In this document: positions 39,301 through 53,920 of the stretch, piece by piece
How positions within the stretch are numbered: the stretch's first letter is position 1
Layout: each line of letters begins with the position of its first letter
NCBI RefSeq assembly: GCF_029227915.1
Contig: NC_079883.1
Location: 28,956,001-29,020,000 of the forward strand
Direction: 5' to 3'
Origin: Hydractinia symbiolongicarpus
Lineage: Eukaryota; Cnidaria; Hydrozoa; Anthoathecata; Hydractiniidae
DNA length: 64,000 nucleotides
Translations under genes and position numbers: made by a program
The notes under the pieces: generated by a model
The model's database searches: none
Seen by the model: only the letters and a program-made list of their open reading frames with translations
Told to the model about the DNA's origin: nothing

Positions 39301-41199
39301 TAAGTTATATCGCTGTTAACAATGAAATGATTGACTGTGGGACTTAATTGAACTGATTCTGGACTGTGACCTTATAAATGCGATAAATGAGCCAATTGGA
39401 CTCCAAGGAATAACATTCTTCTTAATTCGACATGATTGCTGGAATTCAGCGAGTACATTATGTTCTGTGGTAGCGCGTTTTTTAAATATTTAGATAAATA
39501 AGTCTTTTTTTACTGTGGAACCAATCCTGGCCGTTAGCACGCACTGAAGAAATAGAGACATTATCAAAAACTACATCTCATTGACTTCTTGACGGTATCA
39601 ATCCGTTTGGGATTCAACGGTTGCGTCACATATTCGTACCAACATGTATGTAGTGACATTTTTCCGATATTACTAAGTTATATCGCTTTTAACAATGAAA
39701 TGATTGACTGTGGGACTTAATTGAACTAACTTTGGCCTGTGACCTTATAAATGTGATAAGTTAGCCAACTGGACTCCAAGAAATAACATTCTTCTTACTT
39801 TGTCATGATTGTTGGAAATCAGCGAATACACTGGGAGCTGTGGAAGCGGTTCATTCAAAAATTTAGATAAATAAGTCATTTTTTACTGTGGGACCAATCC
39901 TAGCCGTTATCGCGCGCTGAGGAAATAGAGACAGTTTCAAAAACTACATTTCAATGACTTTCTAGCAGTATCAGTCCGATTGAGTTACAACGGTTGCGTC
40001 ACATATTCGTACCAACATGTATTTAGCGATATTTTTACGCTATTACTATGTTGCATCGCTTTTAACAGTAAAACGATTGACTGTGGGACTTAACTGAACT
40101 GATTCTCGACTGTGACCTTATAAATGCGATAAATGAGCCAATTGGACTCCAAGGAATCACATTCTTCTTAATTCGAGATGATTGCTGGAATTCAGGGAGT
40201 ACACTATGCTCTGTGGTAGCACTTTTTTTAATAATTTAGATCAATAAGTCTTTTTTTACTGTAGGACCAATCCTGGCCGTTAGCACGCACTGAAGAAATA
40301 GAGACATTCTCAAAAACTAAATTTCATTGACTTCCTGGCGGTATCGATCCGTTTGAGATACAACGGCTGCGTCACATATTCGTACCAACATGTATTTACT
40401 GACATTTTTCCGATATTACTAAGTTATATCGCTTTTAACAATGAAATATTGACTGTGGGACTTAGTTGAACTAACTTTGGCCTTTGACCTTATAAATGTG
40501 ATAAGTGAGCCAACTGGACTCCAAAAAATAATATTCTTCTTACTTTGACATGATTGCTGGAAGTCAGCGCGATTACACTGGACGCTGTGGAAGCGCTTCA
40601 TTTAAAAATTGAGATAAATAAATCATTTTTTACTGTGGGACCAATCCTAGCCGTTATCGCGCGCTGAAGAAATACAGACTGTTTCATAAAATACATTTCA
40701 ATGACGTTCTAACGGTATCAGTCCGTTTGAGTTACAACAGTTGCGTCACATATTCGTACCAACATGTATTTAGTGATTTTTTTCCAATATTACTAAGTTG
40801 TATCGCTTTTAACAGTGAAGCGATTGACTGTGGGACTTAATTGAACTGATTCTGGACTGTGGCCTTATAAATGCGATAAATGAGCCAATTGGACTCCAAG
40901 GAATAACATTCTTCTTAATTTGATATGATTGCTGGATTTCAGCGAGTACACTATGCTCTGTGGTAGTGCTTTTTTCAAAAACTTAGATAAATAAGTCTTT
41001 TTTTACTGTGGAACCAATGCTGGCCGTTAGCACGCACTGAAGAAATAGAGACATTCTCAAAAACTACATCTCATTGACTTCTTGGCGGTATCAATCCGTT
41101 TCAGATACAACGGCTGCGTCACATATTCGTAGCAACATGTATTTACTGACATTTTTCCGATATTACTAAGTTATATCGCTTTTAACAATGAAATGATTG
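39301..41199 (+). repeat. Satellite repeating the 35.5-36.3 kb stretch, then B-rich units
   Basis: TGTATGTAGTGAC at 39644 lies 4,103 bp (eleven monomers) after its match at 35541, and the following CAGCGAATACACTGGGAGC is shared. From about 40640 a new variant appears, ATACAGACTGTTTCATAAAA (40673, then 41419). No gene is seen. Confidence 0.75.
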
Positions 41200-43690
41200 A
41201 CTGTGGGACTTAGTTGAACTAACTTTGGCCTTTGACCTTATAAATGTGATAAGTGAGCCAACTGGACTTCAAAAAATAATATTCTTCTTACTTTGACATG
41301 ATTGCTGGAACTCAGCGATTACACTGGGCGCTGTGGAAGCGCTTCATTTAAAAATTGAGATAAATAAATCATTTTTTACTGTGGGACCAATCCTAGCCGT
41401 TATCGCGCGCTGAAGAAATACAGACTGTTTCATAAAATACATTTCAATGACGTTCTAACGGTATCAGTCCGTTTGAGTTACAACAGTTGCGTCACATATT
41501 CGTACCAACATGTATTTAGTGATTTTTTTCCAATATTACTAAGTTGTATCGCTTTTAACAGTGAAGCGATTGACTGTGGGACTTAATTGAACTGATTCTG
41601 GACTGTGGCCTTATAAATGCGATAAATGAGCCAATTGGACTCCAAGGAATAACATTCTTCTTAATTTGATATGATTGCTGGATTTCAGCGAGTACACTAT
41701 GCTCTGTGGTAGTGCTTTTTTCAAAAACTTAGATAAATAAGTCTTTTTTTACTGTGGAACCAATGCTGGCCGTTAGCACGCACTGAAGAAATAGAGACAT
41801 TCTCAAAAACTACATCTCATTGACTTCATGGCGGTATCAATCCGTTTCAGATACAACGGTTGCGTCACATATTCGTACCAGCATGTATTTAGTGACATTT
41901 TTCCGATATAACTCAGCGATTACACTGGGCGCAGTGGTAGCGCTTCATTTAAAAATTTAGATAAATAAGTCATTTTTTACTGTGAGACCAATCCTAGCCG
42001 TTATTGCACGCTGAAGAATTAGAGACAGTTTCAAAAACTACCTTTCAATGACGTTCTAACGGTGTCAGTCCGTTTGAGTTACAACGGTTGCGTCACATAT
42101 TCGTACCAACATGTATTTAATGAATTTTTACCGATATTACAAAGTTGTATCGCTTTTAACAGTGAAGCGATTGACTGTGGGACTTAATTGAACAGATTCT
42201 GGACTGTGACATTATAGATGCGATAAATGAGTTAATTGGACTCCAAGGAATAACAATCTTCTTAATTCGAGATGATTGCTGGAATTCAGCGAGTACACTA
42301 TGCTCTGTGGTAGCGCTTTTTTTAAAAATTTAGATAAATCAGTCTTTTTTTACTGTGGGACCAAACCTGGCCGTTAGCACGCACTGAAGAAATAAAGACA
42401 TTCACAAAAACTAAATCTCATTGACTTCGTGGCGGTATCAATCCGTTTGAGATACAACGGCCGCATCACATATTCGTACCAACATGTATTTAGTGACATT
42501 TTTCCGATATTACTAAGTTATATCGCTTTTTTAGCAATGAAACGATTGACTGTGGGACTTAGTTGAACTAACTTTGGCCTTTGACCTTATAAATGTGATA
42601 AGTGAGCCAACTGCACTCCAAAAAATAATATTCTTCTTACTTTGACATGATTGCTGAAACTCAACGATTACACTGGGCCCTGTGGAAGCGCTTCATTTAA
42701 AAATTGAGATAAATAAATCATTTTTTACTGTGGGACCAATCCTAGCCGTTATCGCGCGCTGAAGAAATACAGACTGTTTCATAAAATACATTTCAATGAC
42801 GTTCTAACGGTATCAGTCCGTTTGAGTTACAACGGTTGCGTCACATATTCGTACCAACATGTATTTAGTGATTTTTTTCCAATATTACTAAGTTGTATCG
42901 CTTTTAACAGTGAAGCGATTGACTGTGGGACTTAATTGAACTGATTCTGGACTGTGGCCTTATAAATGCGATAAATGAGCCAATTGGACTCCAAGGAATA
43001 ACATTCTTCTTAATTTGATATGATTGCTGGATTTCAGCGAGTACACTATGCTCTGTGGTAGTGCTTTTTTCAAAAACTTAGATAAATAAGTCTTTTTTTA
43101 CTGTGGAACCAATGCTGGCCGTTAGCACGCACTGAAGAAATAGAGACATTCTCAAAAACTACATCTCATTGACTTCATGGCGGTATCAATCCGTTTCAGA
43201 TACAACGGTTGCGTCACATATTCGTACCAGCATGTATTTAGTGACATTTTTCCGATATAACTCAGCGATTACACTGGGCGCAGTGGTAGCGCTTCATTTA
43301 AAAATTTAGATAAATAAGTCATTTTTTACTGTGAGACCAATCCTAGCCGTTATTGCACGCTGAAGAATTAGAGACAGTTTCAAAAACTACCTTTCAATGA
43401 CGTTCTAACGGTGTCAGTCCGTTTGAGTTACAACGGTTGCGTCACATATTCGTACCAACATGTATTTAATGATTTTTTACCGATATTACAAAGTTGTATC
43501 GCTTTTAACAGTGAAGCGATTGACTGTGGGACTTAATTGAACAGATTCTGGACTGTGACATTATAGATGCGATAAATGAGTTAATTGGACTCCAAGGAAT
43601 AACAATCTTCTTAATTCGAGATGATTGCTGGAATTCAGCGAGTACACTATGCTCTGTGGTAGCGCTTTTTTTAAAAATTTAGATAAATAA
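41200..43690 (+). repeat. 1,349-bp higher-order repeat with a 143-bp deletion monomer
   Basis: The markers ATACAGACTGTTTCATAAAA (41418 and 42767) and CCGATATAACTCAGCGATT (41904 and 43253) are 1,349 bp apart, which is four monomers less 143 bp. The missing bases come from one monomer in which CCGATAT is joined directly to AACTCAGCGATTAC. The colinear parts are about 41200-42340 and 42549-43690. A further copy of the deletion monomer, with one change, is at about 46092. Confidence 0.78.
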
Positions 43691-46600
43691 GTCTTTTTTT
43701 ACTGTGGAACCAATGCTGGCCGTTAGCACGCACTGAAGAAATAGAGACATTCTCAAAAACTACATCTCATTGACATCTTGGCGGTATCAATCCGTTTCAG
43801 ATACAACGGCTGCGTCACATATTCGTAGCAACATGTATTTACTGACATTTTTCCGATATTACTAAGTTATATCGCTTTTAACAATGAAATGATTGACTGT
43901 GGGACTTAGTTGAACTAACTTTGGCCTTTGACCTTATAAATGTGATAAGTGAGCCAACTGGACTCCAAAAAATAATATTCTTCTTACTTTGACATGATTG
44001 CTGGAACTCAGCGATTACACTGGACGCTGTGGAAGCGCTTCATTTAAAAATTGAGATAAATAAATCATTTTTTACTGTGGGACCAATCCTAGCCGTTATC
44101 GCGCGCTGAAAAAATACAGACTGTTTCATAAAATACATTTCAATGACGTTCTAACGGTATCAGTCCGTTTGAGTTACAACAGTTGCGTCACATATTCGTA
44201 CCAACATGTATTTAGTGATTTTTTACCGACAAAGTTGTATCGCTTTTAACAGTGAAGCGATTGACTGTGGGACTTAAATTGACTGATTCTGGACTGTGAC
44301 ATTATAGATTCGATAAATGAGCTAATTGGACTCCAAGGATTAACATTCTTCTTAATTCGAGATGATTGCTTGGATTCACCGAGTACACTATGCTCTGTGG
44401 TAGCGCTTTTTTTAAAAATTTAGATAAATCAGTCTTCTTTTACTGTGGGACCAATCCTGGCCGTTAGCACGCACTGAAGAAAAAGAGACATTCTCAAAAA
44501 CTAAATCTCATTGACTTCGTGGCGGTATCAATCTGTTTGAGATACAACGGCCGCGTCACATATTCGTACCAACATGTATTTAGTGACATTTTTCCGATAT
44601 TACTAAGTTATATCGCTTTTTTAACAATGAAATGATTGACTGTGGGACTTAATTAAACTAACTTTGGACTGTAACATGATAAATGTGATAAATGAGACAA
44701 TTGGACTCCAAGAAGTAACATTCTTCTTAATTTGAAATGATTGCCGGAATTCAGCGATTACACTGGGCGCTGTGGTAGCGCTTCATTTAAAAATTTAGAT
44801 AAATAAGTCATTCTTTACTGTGGGACCAATCCTAGCCGTTATCGCGTGCTGAAGAAAGGGCGACAGTTTCAATAAACTACATATCACTGACTTTCTAACG
44901 GTGTCAGTCCGTTTGAGTTACAACGGTTGGGTCACATATTCATACCAACAAGTATTTAGTGACATTTTTCCGATATTACTAAGTTATATCGCTTTTAACA
45001 ATGAAATGATTGACTGATGGACTTAATTGAACTAACTTTGGCCTGTGACCTTACAAATGTGATAAGTGAGCCAACTGGACTCCAAGAAATAACATTTTTC
45101 TTACTTTGACATCATTGTTGGAACTCAGCAATTGCACTTGGCGCTGTGGCAGCGCTTCATTTAAAAATTTAGATAAATAAGTCATTTTTTACTGTGGGAC
45201 CAATCCAAGTCGTTATTGCACGCTGAAGAAATAGAGACAGTTTCAAAAAACTAACTTTCAATGACATGCTAACAGTATCAGTCCGTTTTAGATACAACGG
45301 TTGCGTCACATATTCGTACCAGCATGTATTTAGTGACATTTTTCCAATATTACTAAGTTATATCGCTTTTAACAATGAAATGATTGACTGTGGGACTTAG
45401 TTGAACTAACTTTGGCCTTTGACCTTATAAATGTGATAAGTGAGCCAACTGGACTCCAAAAAATAATATTCTTCTTACTTTGACATGATTGCTGAAACTC
45501 AGCGATTACACTGGGCGCTGTGGAAGCGCTTCATTTAAAAATTGAGATAAATAAATCATTTTTTACTGTGGGACCAATCCTAGCCGTTATCGCGGGCTGA
45601 AGAAATAGAGACTGTTTCATAAAATACATTTCAATGACGTTCTAACGGTATCAGTCCGTTTGAGTTACAACGGTTGCGTCACATATTCGTACCAACATGT
45701 ATTTAGTGATTTTTTTCCAATATTACTAAGTTGTACCGCTTTTAACAGTGAAGCGATTGACTGTGGGACTTAATTGAACTGATTCTGGACTGTGGCCTTA
45801 TAAATGCGATAAATGAGCCAATTGGACTCCAAGGAATAACATTCTTCTTAATTTGATATGATTGCTGGATTTCAGCGAGTACACTATGCTCTGTGGTAGT
45901 GCTTTTTTCAAAAACTTAGATAAATAAGTCTTTTTTTACTGTGGAACCAATGCTGGCCGTTAGCACGCACTGAAGAAATAGAGACATTCTCAAAAACTAC
46001 ATCTCATTGACTTCTTGGCGGTATCAATCCGTTTCAGATACAACGGTTGCGTCACATATTCGTACCAGCATGTATTTAGTGACATTTTTCCGATATAACC
46101 CAGCGATTACACTGGGTGCAGTGGTAGCGCTTCATTTAAAAATTTAGATAAATAAGTCATTTTTTACTGTGAGACCAATCCTAGCCGTTATCGCGCGCTG
46201 AAGAAATACAGACTGTTTCATAAAATACATTTCAATGACGTTCTAACGCTATCAGTCCGTTTGAGTTACAACAGTTGCGTCACATATTCGTACCAACATG
46301 TATTTAGTGACATTTTTCCGATATTACTAAGTTATATCGGTTTTTTAGCAATGAAACGATTGACTGTGGGACTTAATTGAATTAACGTTGGCCTGTGACC
46401 TTATAAATGTGATAAGTGAGCCAACTGGACTCCAAGAAATTACATTTTTCTTAGTTTGACATGATTTTTGGAACTCAGCGATTGCACTTGGCGCTGTGGA
46501 AGCGCTTCATTTAAAAATTTAGATAAATAAGTCATTTTTTACTGTGGGACCAATCCTAGCCGTTATTGCGCGCTGAAGAATTACAGACAGTTTCAAAAAC

Positions 46601-46949
46601 TAACTTTCAATGACGTTCTAACGGTGTCAGTCCGTTTGAGTTACAACGGTTGCGTCACATGGTCGTACCAACATGTATTTAGCCATATTTTTCTGATATT
46701 ACTAGGATGCATCGCTTTTAACAGTGAAACGATTGTGGGTTGGACTTAATTAAACTAACTTTGGACTGTAACATGATGAATGTGATAAATGAGACAATTG
46801 GACTCCAAGAAGTAACATTCTTCTTAATTTGAAATGATTGCCGGAACTCAGCGATTACACTGGGCGCAGTGGTAGCGCTTCATTTAAAAATTTAGATAAA
46901 TAAGTCATTTTTTACTGTGGGACCAATCCTAGCCGTTATCGCGCGCTGA
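43691..46949 (+). repeat. Rearranged A/B satellite, partial 2,840-bp period
   Basis: The short-deletion variant TTTTACCGACAAAGTTG at 44221 recurs at 47061 and again at 50793, and CATACCAACAAGTATTT at 44941 recurs at 47781. The offset is 2,840 bp for about 44180-44990 versus 47020-47830. A new A variant with GGACTGTAACATGATAAATG enters here and dominates to about 56.3 kb. No gene is seen. Confidence 0.72.
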
Positions 46950-49900
46950 AGAATTAGAGACAGTTTCAAAAACTACCTTTCAATGACGTTCTAACGGTGT
47001 CTGTCCGTTTGAGTCACAACGGTTGCGTCACATATTCGTACCAACATGTATTTAGTGATTTTTTACCGACAAAGTTGTATCGCTTTTAACAGTGAAGCGA
47101 TTGACTGTGGGACTTAAATTGACTGATTCTGGACTGTGACATTATAGATTCGATAAATGAGCTAATTGGACTCCAAGGATTAACATTCTTCTTAATTCGA
47201 GATGATTGCTTGGATTCACCGAGTACACTATGCTCTGTGGTAGCGCTTTTTTTAAAAATTTAGATAAATCAGTCTTCTTTTACTGTGGGACCAATCCTGG
47301 CCGTTAGCACGCACTGAAGAAAAAGAGACATTCTCAAAAACTAAATCTCATTGACTTCGTGGCGGTATCAATCCGTTTGAGATACAACGGCCGCGTCACA
47401 TATTCGTACCAACATGTATTTAGTGACATTTTTCCGATATTACTAAGTTATATCGCTTTTTTAACAATGAAATGATTGACTGTGGGACTTAATTAAACTA
47501 ACTTTGGACTGTAACATGATAAATGTGATAAATGAGACAATTGGACTCCAAGAAGTAACATTCTTCTTAATTTGAAATGATTGCCGGAATTCAGCGATTA
47601 CACTGGGCGCTGTGGTAGCGCTTCATTTAAAAATTTAGATAAATAAGTCATTCTTTACTGTGGGACCAATCCTAGCCGTTATCGCGTGCTGAAGAAAGGG
47701 CGACAGTTTCAATAAACTACATATCACTGACTTTCTAACGGTGTCAGTCCGTTTGAGTTACAACGGTTGGGTCACATATTCATACCAACAAGTATTTAGT
47801 GACATTTTTCCGATATTACTAAGTTATATCGCTTTTTTAACAATGAAATGATTGACTGTGGGACTTAATTGAACTAACGTTGGCCTGTGACCTTATAAAT
47901 GTGATAAGTGAGCCAACTGGACTGCAAGAAATTACATTTTTCTTAGTTTGACATGATTTTTGGAACTCAGCGATTGCACTTGGCGCTGTCGAACCGCTTC
48001 ATTTACAAATTTAGATAAAGAAGTCATTTTTTACTGTGGGACCAATCCTAGCCGTTATTGCGCGCTGAAGAAATAGAGACAGTTTCAAAAACTACCTTTC
48101 AATGACGTTCTAACGGTATCAGTCCGTTTGAGTTACAACGGTTTGGTCACATATTCGTACCAACATGTATTTAGCCATATTTTTCTGATATTACTAGGAT
48201 GCATCGCTCTTAACAGTGAAACGATTGTCGGTGGGACTTAATTAAACTAACTTTGGACTGTAACATGATAAATGTGATAAATGAGACAATTGGACTCCAA
48301 GAAGTAACATTCTTCTTAATTTGAAATGATTGCCGGAATTCAGCGATTACACTGGGCGCTATGGTAGCGCTTCATTTAAAAATTTAGATAAATAAGTCAT
48401 TCTTTACTGTGGGACCAATCCTGGCCGTTAGCACGCACTGAAAAAATAGAGACATTCTCAAAAACTAAATCTCATTGACTTCATGGCGGTATAAATCCGT
48501 TTGAGATACAACGGCTGCGTCATATATTCGTACCAACATGTATTTAGTGACATTTTTCCGATATTACTAAGTTATATCGCTTTTAACAATGAAATGATTG
48601 ACTGATGGACTTAATTGAACTAACTTTGGCCTGTGACCTTACAAATGTGATAAGTGAGCCAACTGGACTCCAAGAAATAACATTTTTCTTACTTTGACAT
48701 CATTGTTGGAACTCAGCAATTGCACTTGGCGCTGTGGCAGCGCTTCATTTAAAAATTTAGATAAATAAGTCATTTTTTACTGTGGGACCAATCCAAGTCG
48801 TTATTGCACGCTGAAGAAATAGAGACAGTTTCAAAAAACTAACTTTCAATGACATGCTAACAGTATCAGTCCGTTTGAGTTACAACGGTTGCGTCACATA
48901 TTCGTACCAACATGTATTTAGTGATTTTTTCCGATATTACTAAGTTTTATCGCTTTTAACAGTAAAGCGATTGACTGTGGGACTTAATTGAACTGATTCT
49001 GGACTGTGACCTTATAAATGCGATAAATGAGCCAGTTGGACTCCAAGGTATAACATTCTTCTTAATTCGACATGATTGCTTTGGATCAGCGAGTAAACTA
49101 TGCTCTGTGGTAGCGCTTTTTTTAAAAAATTAAGATAAATAAGTCGTTTTTTACTGTGGGACCAATCCTGGCCGTTAGCACGCACTGAAGAAATAGAGCC
49201 ATTCTCAAAAACTAAATCTCATTGATTTCGTGGCGGTATCAATCCGTTTGAGTTACAACGGTTTGGTCACATATTCGTACCAACATGTATTTAGCCAAAT
49301 TTTTCTGATATTACTAGGATGCATCGCTTTTAACAGTGAAACGATTGTCGGTGGGACTTAATTAAACTAACTTTGGACTGTAACATGATAAATGTGATAA
49401 ATGAGACAATTGGACTCCAAGAAGTAACATTCTTCTTAATTTGAAATGATTGCCGGAATTCAGCGATTACACTGGGCGCTGTGGTAGCGCTTCATTTAAA
49501 AATTTAGATAAATAAGTCATTCTTTACTGTGGGACCAATCCTAGCCGTTATCGCGTGCTGAAGAAAGGGCGACAGTTTCAATAAACTACATCTCACTGAC
49601 TTTCTAACGGTGTCAGTCCGTTTGAGTAACAACGGTTGGGTCACATATTCATACCAACAAGTATTTAGTGACATTTTTCCGATATTACTAAGTTATATCG
49701 CTTTTTTAACAATGAAATGATTGACTGTGGGACTTAATTGAACTAACGTTGGCCTGTGACCTTATAAATGTGATAAGTGAGCCAACTGGACTGCAAGAAA
49801 TTACATTTTTCTTAGTTTGACATGATTTTTGGAACTCAGCGATTGCACTTGGCGCTGTCGAAGCGCTTCATTTACAAATTTAGATAAAGAAGTCATTTTT

Positions 49901-52900
49901 TACTGTGGGAAATCCTAGCCGTTATTGCGCGCTGAAGAAATAGAGACAGTTTCAAAAACTACCTTTCAATGACGTTCTAACGGTATCAGTCCGTTTGAGT
50001 TACAACGGTTTGGTCACATATTCGTACCAACATGTATTTAGCCATATTTTTCTGATATTACTAGGATGCATCGCTCTTAACAGTGAAACGATTGTCGGTG
50101 GGACTTAATTAAACTAACTTTGGACTGTAACATGATAAATGTGATAAATGAGACAATTGGACTCCAAGAAGTAACATTCTTCTTAATTTGAAATGATTGC
50201 CAGAATTCAGCGATTACATTGGGCGCTGTGGTAGCGCTTCATTTAAAAATTTAGATAAATAAGTCATTCTTTACTGTGGGACCAATCCTGGCCGTTAGCA
50301 CGCACTGAAAAAATAGAGACATTCTCAAAAACTGAATCTCATTGACTTCATGGCGGTATAAATCCGTTTGAGATACAACGGCTGCGTCATATATTCGTAC
50401 CAACATGTATTTAGTGACATTTTTCCGATATTACTAAGTTATATCGCTTTTAACAATGAAATGATTGACTGATGGACTTAATTGAACTAACTTTGGCCTG
50501 TGACCTTACAAATGTGATAAGTGAGCCAACTGGACTCCAAGAAATAACATTTTTCTTACTTTGACATCATTGTTGGAACTCAGCGATTGCACTTGGCGCT
50601 GTGGTAGCGCTTCATTTAAAAATTTAGATAAATAAGTAAATTTTTACTGTGGGAAAAATCCTAGACGTTATTGCGCGCTGAAGAATTAGAGACAGTTTCA
50701 AAAACTGCCTTTCAATGACGTCCTAACGGTGTCAGTTCGTTTGAGTCACAACGGTTGCGTCACATATTCGTACCAACATGTATTTAGTGATTTTTTACCG
50801 ACAAAGTTGTATCGCTTTTAACAGTGAAGCGATTGACTGTGGGACTTAAATTGACTGATTCTGGACTGTGACATTATAGATTCGATAAATGAGCTAATTG
50901 GACTCCAAGGATTAACATTCTTCTTAATTCGAGATGATTGCTTGGATTCACCGAGTACACTATGCTCTGTGGTAGCGCTTTTTTTAAAAATTTAGATAAA
51001 TCAGTCTTCTTTTACTGTGGGACCAATCCTGGCCGTTAGCACGCACTGAAGAAAAAGAGACATTCTCAAAAACTAAATCTCATTGACTTCGTGGCGGTAT
51101 CAATCCGTTTAAGATACAACGGCCGCGTCACATATTCGTACCAACATGTATTTAGTGACATTTTTCCGATATTACTAAGTTATATCGCTTTTTTAACAAT
51201 GAAATGATTGACTGTGGGACTTAATTAAACTAACTTTGGACTGTAACATGATAAATGTGATAAATGAGACAATTGGACTCCAAGAAGTAACATTCTTCTT
51301 AATTTGAAATGATTGCCGGAATTCAGCGATTACACTGGGCGCTGTGGTAGCGCTTCATTTAAAAATTTAGATAAATAAGTCATTCTTTACTGTGGGACCA
51401 ATCCTAGCCGTTATCGCGTGCTGAAGAAAGGGCGACAGTTTCAATAAACTACATATCACTGACTTTCTAACGGTGTCAGTCCGTTTGAGTTACAACGGTT
51501 GGGTCACATATTCATACCAACAAGTATTTAGTGACATTTTTCCGATATTACTAAGTTATATCGCTTTTTTAACAATGAAATGATTGACTGTGGGACTTAA
51601 TTGAACTAACGTTGGCCTGTGACCTTATAAATGTGATAAGTGAGCCAACTGGACTGCAAGAAATTACATTTTTCTTAGTTTGACATGATTTTTGGAACTC
51701 AGCGATTGCACTTGGCGCTGTCGAAGCGCTTCATTTACAAATTTAGATAAAGAAGTCATTTTTTACTGTGGGACCAATCCTAGCCGTTATTGCGCGCTGA
51801 AGAAATAGAGACAGTTTCAAAAACTACCTTTCAATGACGTTCTAACGGTATCAGTCCGTTTGAGTTACAACGGTTTGGTCACATATTCGTACCAACATGT
51901 ATTTAGCCATATTTTTCTGATATTACTAGGATGCATCGCTCTTAACAGTGAAACGATTGTCGGTGGGACTTAATTAAACTAACTTTGGACTGTAACATGA
52001 TAAATGTGATAAATGAGACAATTGGACTCCAAGAAGTAACATTCTTCTTAATTTGAAATGATTGCCGTAATTCAGCGATTACACTGGGCGCTATGGTAGC
52101 GCTTCATTTAAAAATTTAGATAAATAAGTCATTCTTTACTGTGGGACCAATCCTGGCCGTTAGCACGCACTGAAAAAATAGAGACATTCTCAAAAACTAA
52201 ATCTCATTGACTTCATGGCGGTATAAATCCGTTTGAGATACAACGGCTGCGTCATATATTCGTACCAACATGTATTTAGTGACATTTTTCCGATATTACT
52301 AAGTTATATCGCTTTTAACAATGAAATGATTGACTGATGGACTTAATTGAACTAACTTTGGCCTGTGACCTTAAAAATGTGATAAGTGAGCCAACTGGAC
52401 TCCAAGAAATAACATTTTTCTTACTTTGACATCATTGTTGGAACTCAGCGATTGCACTTGGCGCTGTGGCAGCGCTTCATTTAAAAATTTAGATAAATAA
52501 GTCATTTTTTACTGTGGGACCAATCCAAGTCGTTATTGCACGCTGAAGAAATAGAGACAGTTTCAAAAAACTAACTTTCAATGACATGCTAACAGTATCA
52601 GTCCGTTTGAGTTACAACGGTTGCGTCACATATTCGTACCAACATGTATTTAGTGATTTTTTCCGATATTACTAAGTTTTATCGCTTTTAACAGTAAAGC
52701 GATTGACTGTGGGACTTAATTGAACTGATTCTGGACTGTGACCTTATAAATGCGATAAATGAGCCAGTTGGACTCCAAGGTATAAAATTCTTCTTAATTC
52801 GACATGATTGCTTTGGATCAGCGAGTAAACTATGCTCTGTGGTAGCGCTTTTTTTAAAAAATTAAGATAAATAAGTCGTTTTTTACTGTGGGACCAATCC

Positions 52901-53920
52901 TGGCCGTTAGCACGCACTGAAGAAATAGAGCCATTCTCAAAAACTAAATCTCATTGATTTCGTGGTGGTATCAATCCGTTTGAGTTACAACGGTTTGGTC
53001 ACATATTCGTACCAACATGTATTTAGCCAAATTTTTCTGATATTACTAGGATGCATCGCTTTTAACAGTGAAACGATTGTCGGTGGGACTTAATTAAACT
53101 AACTTTGGACTGTAACATGATAAATGTGATAAATGAGACAATTGGAATCCAAGAAGTAACATTCTTCTTAATTTGAAATGATTGCCGGAATTCAGCGATT
53201 ACACTGGGCGCTGTGGTAGCGCTTCATTTAAAAATTTAGATAAATAAGTCATTCTTTACTGTGGGACCAATCCTAGCCGTTATCGCGTGCTGAAGAAAGG
53301 GCGACAGTTTCAATAAACTACATCTCACTGACTTTCTAACGGTGTCAGTCCGTTTGAGTTACAACGGTTGGGTCACATATTCATACCAACAAGTATTTAG
53401 TGACATTTTTCCGATATTACTAAGTTATATCGCTTTTTTAACAATGAAATGATTGACTGTGGGACTTAATTGAACTAACGTTGGCCTGTGACCTTATAAA
53501 TGTGATAAGTGAGCCAACTGGACTGCAAGAAATTGCATTTTTCTTAGTTTGACATGATTTTTGGAACTCAGCGATTGCACTTGGCGCTGTCGAAGCGCTT
53601 CATTTACAAATTTAGATAAAGAAGTCATTTTTTACTGTGGGACCAATCCTAGCCGTTATTGCGCGCTGAAGAAATAGAGACAGTTTCAAAAACTACCTTT
53701 CAATGACGTTCTAACGGTATCAGTCCGTTTGAGTTACAACGGTTTGGTCACATATTCGTACCAACATGTATTTAGCCATATTTTTCTGATATTACTAGGA
53801 TGCATCGCTCTTAACAGTGAAACGATTGTCGGTGGGACTTAATTAAACTAACTTTGGACTGTAACATGATAAATGTGATAAATGAGACAATTGGACTCCA
53901 AGAAGTAACATTCTTCTTAA
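46950..53920 (+). repeat. 3,732-bp (10-monomer) higher-order repeat, one full and one truncated copy
   Basis: Several markers are exactly 3,732 bp apart: ACCGACAAAG (47065, 50797), CATACCAACAAGTATTT (47781, 51513 and 49650, 53382) and TGACTGATGGACTTAATTG (48599, 52331). Copy 1 runs about 46950-50680 and copy 2 about 50682-53920. Copy 2 ends where A-type ACATTCTTCTTAATT is joined to B-type CGACATGATTGCTTTGAATC. Inside the unit there is also a looser five-monomer spacing (1,863-1,869 bp), so the ten-mer probably arose from a five-mer. Confidence 0.85.
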
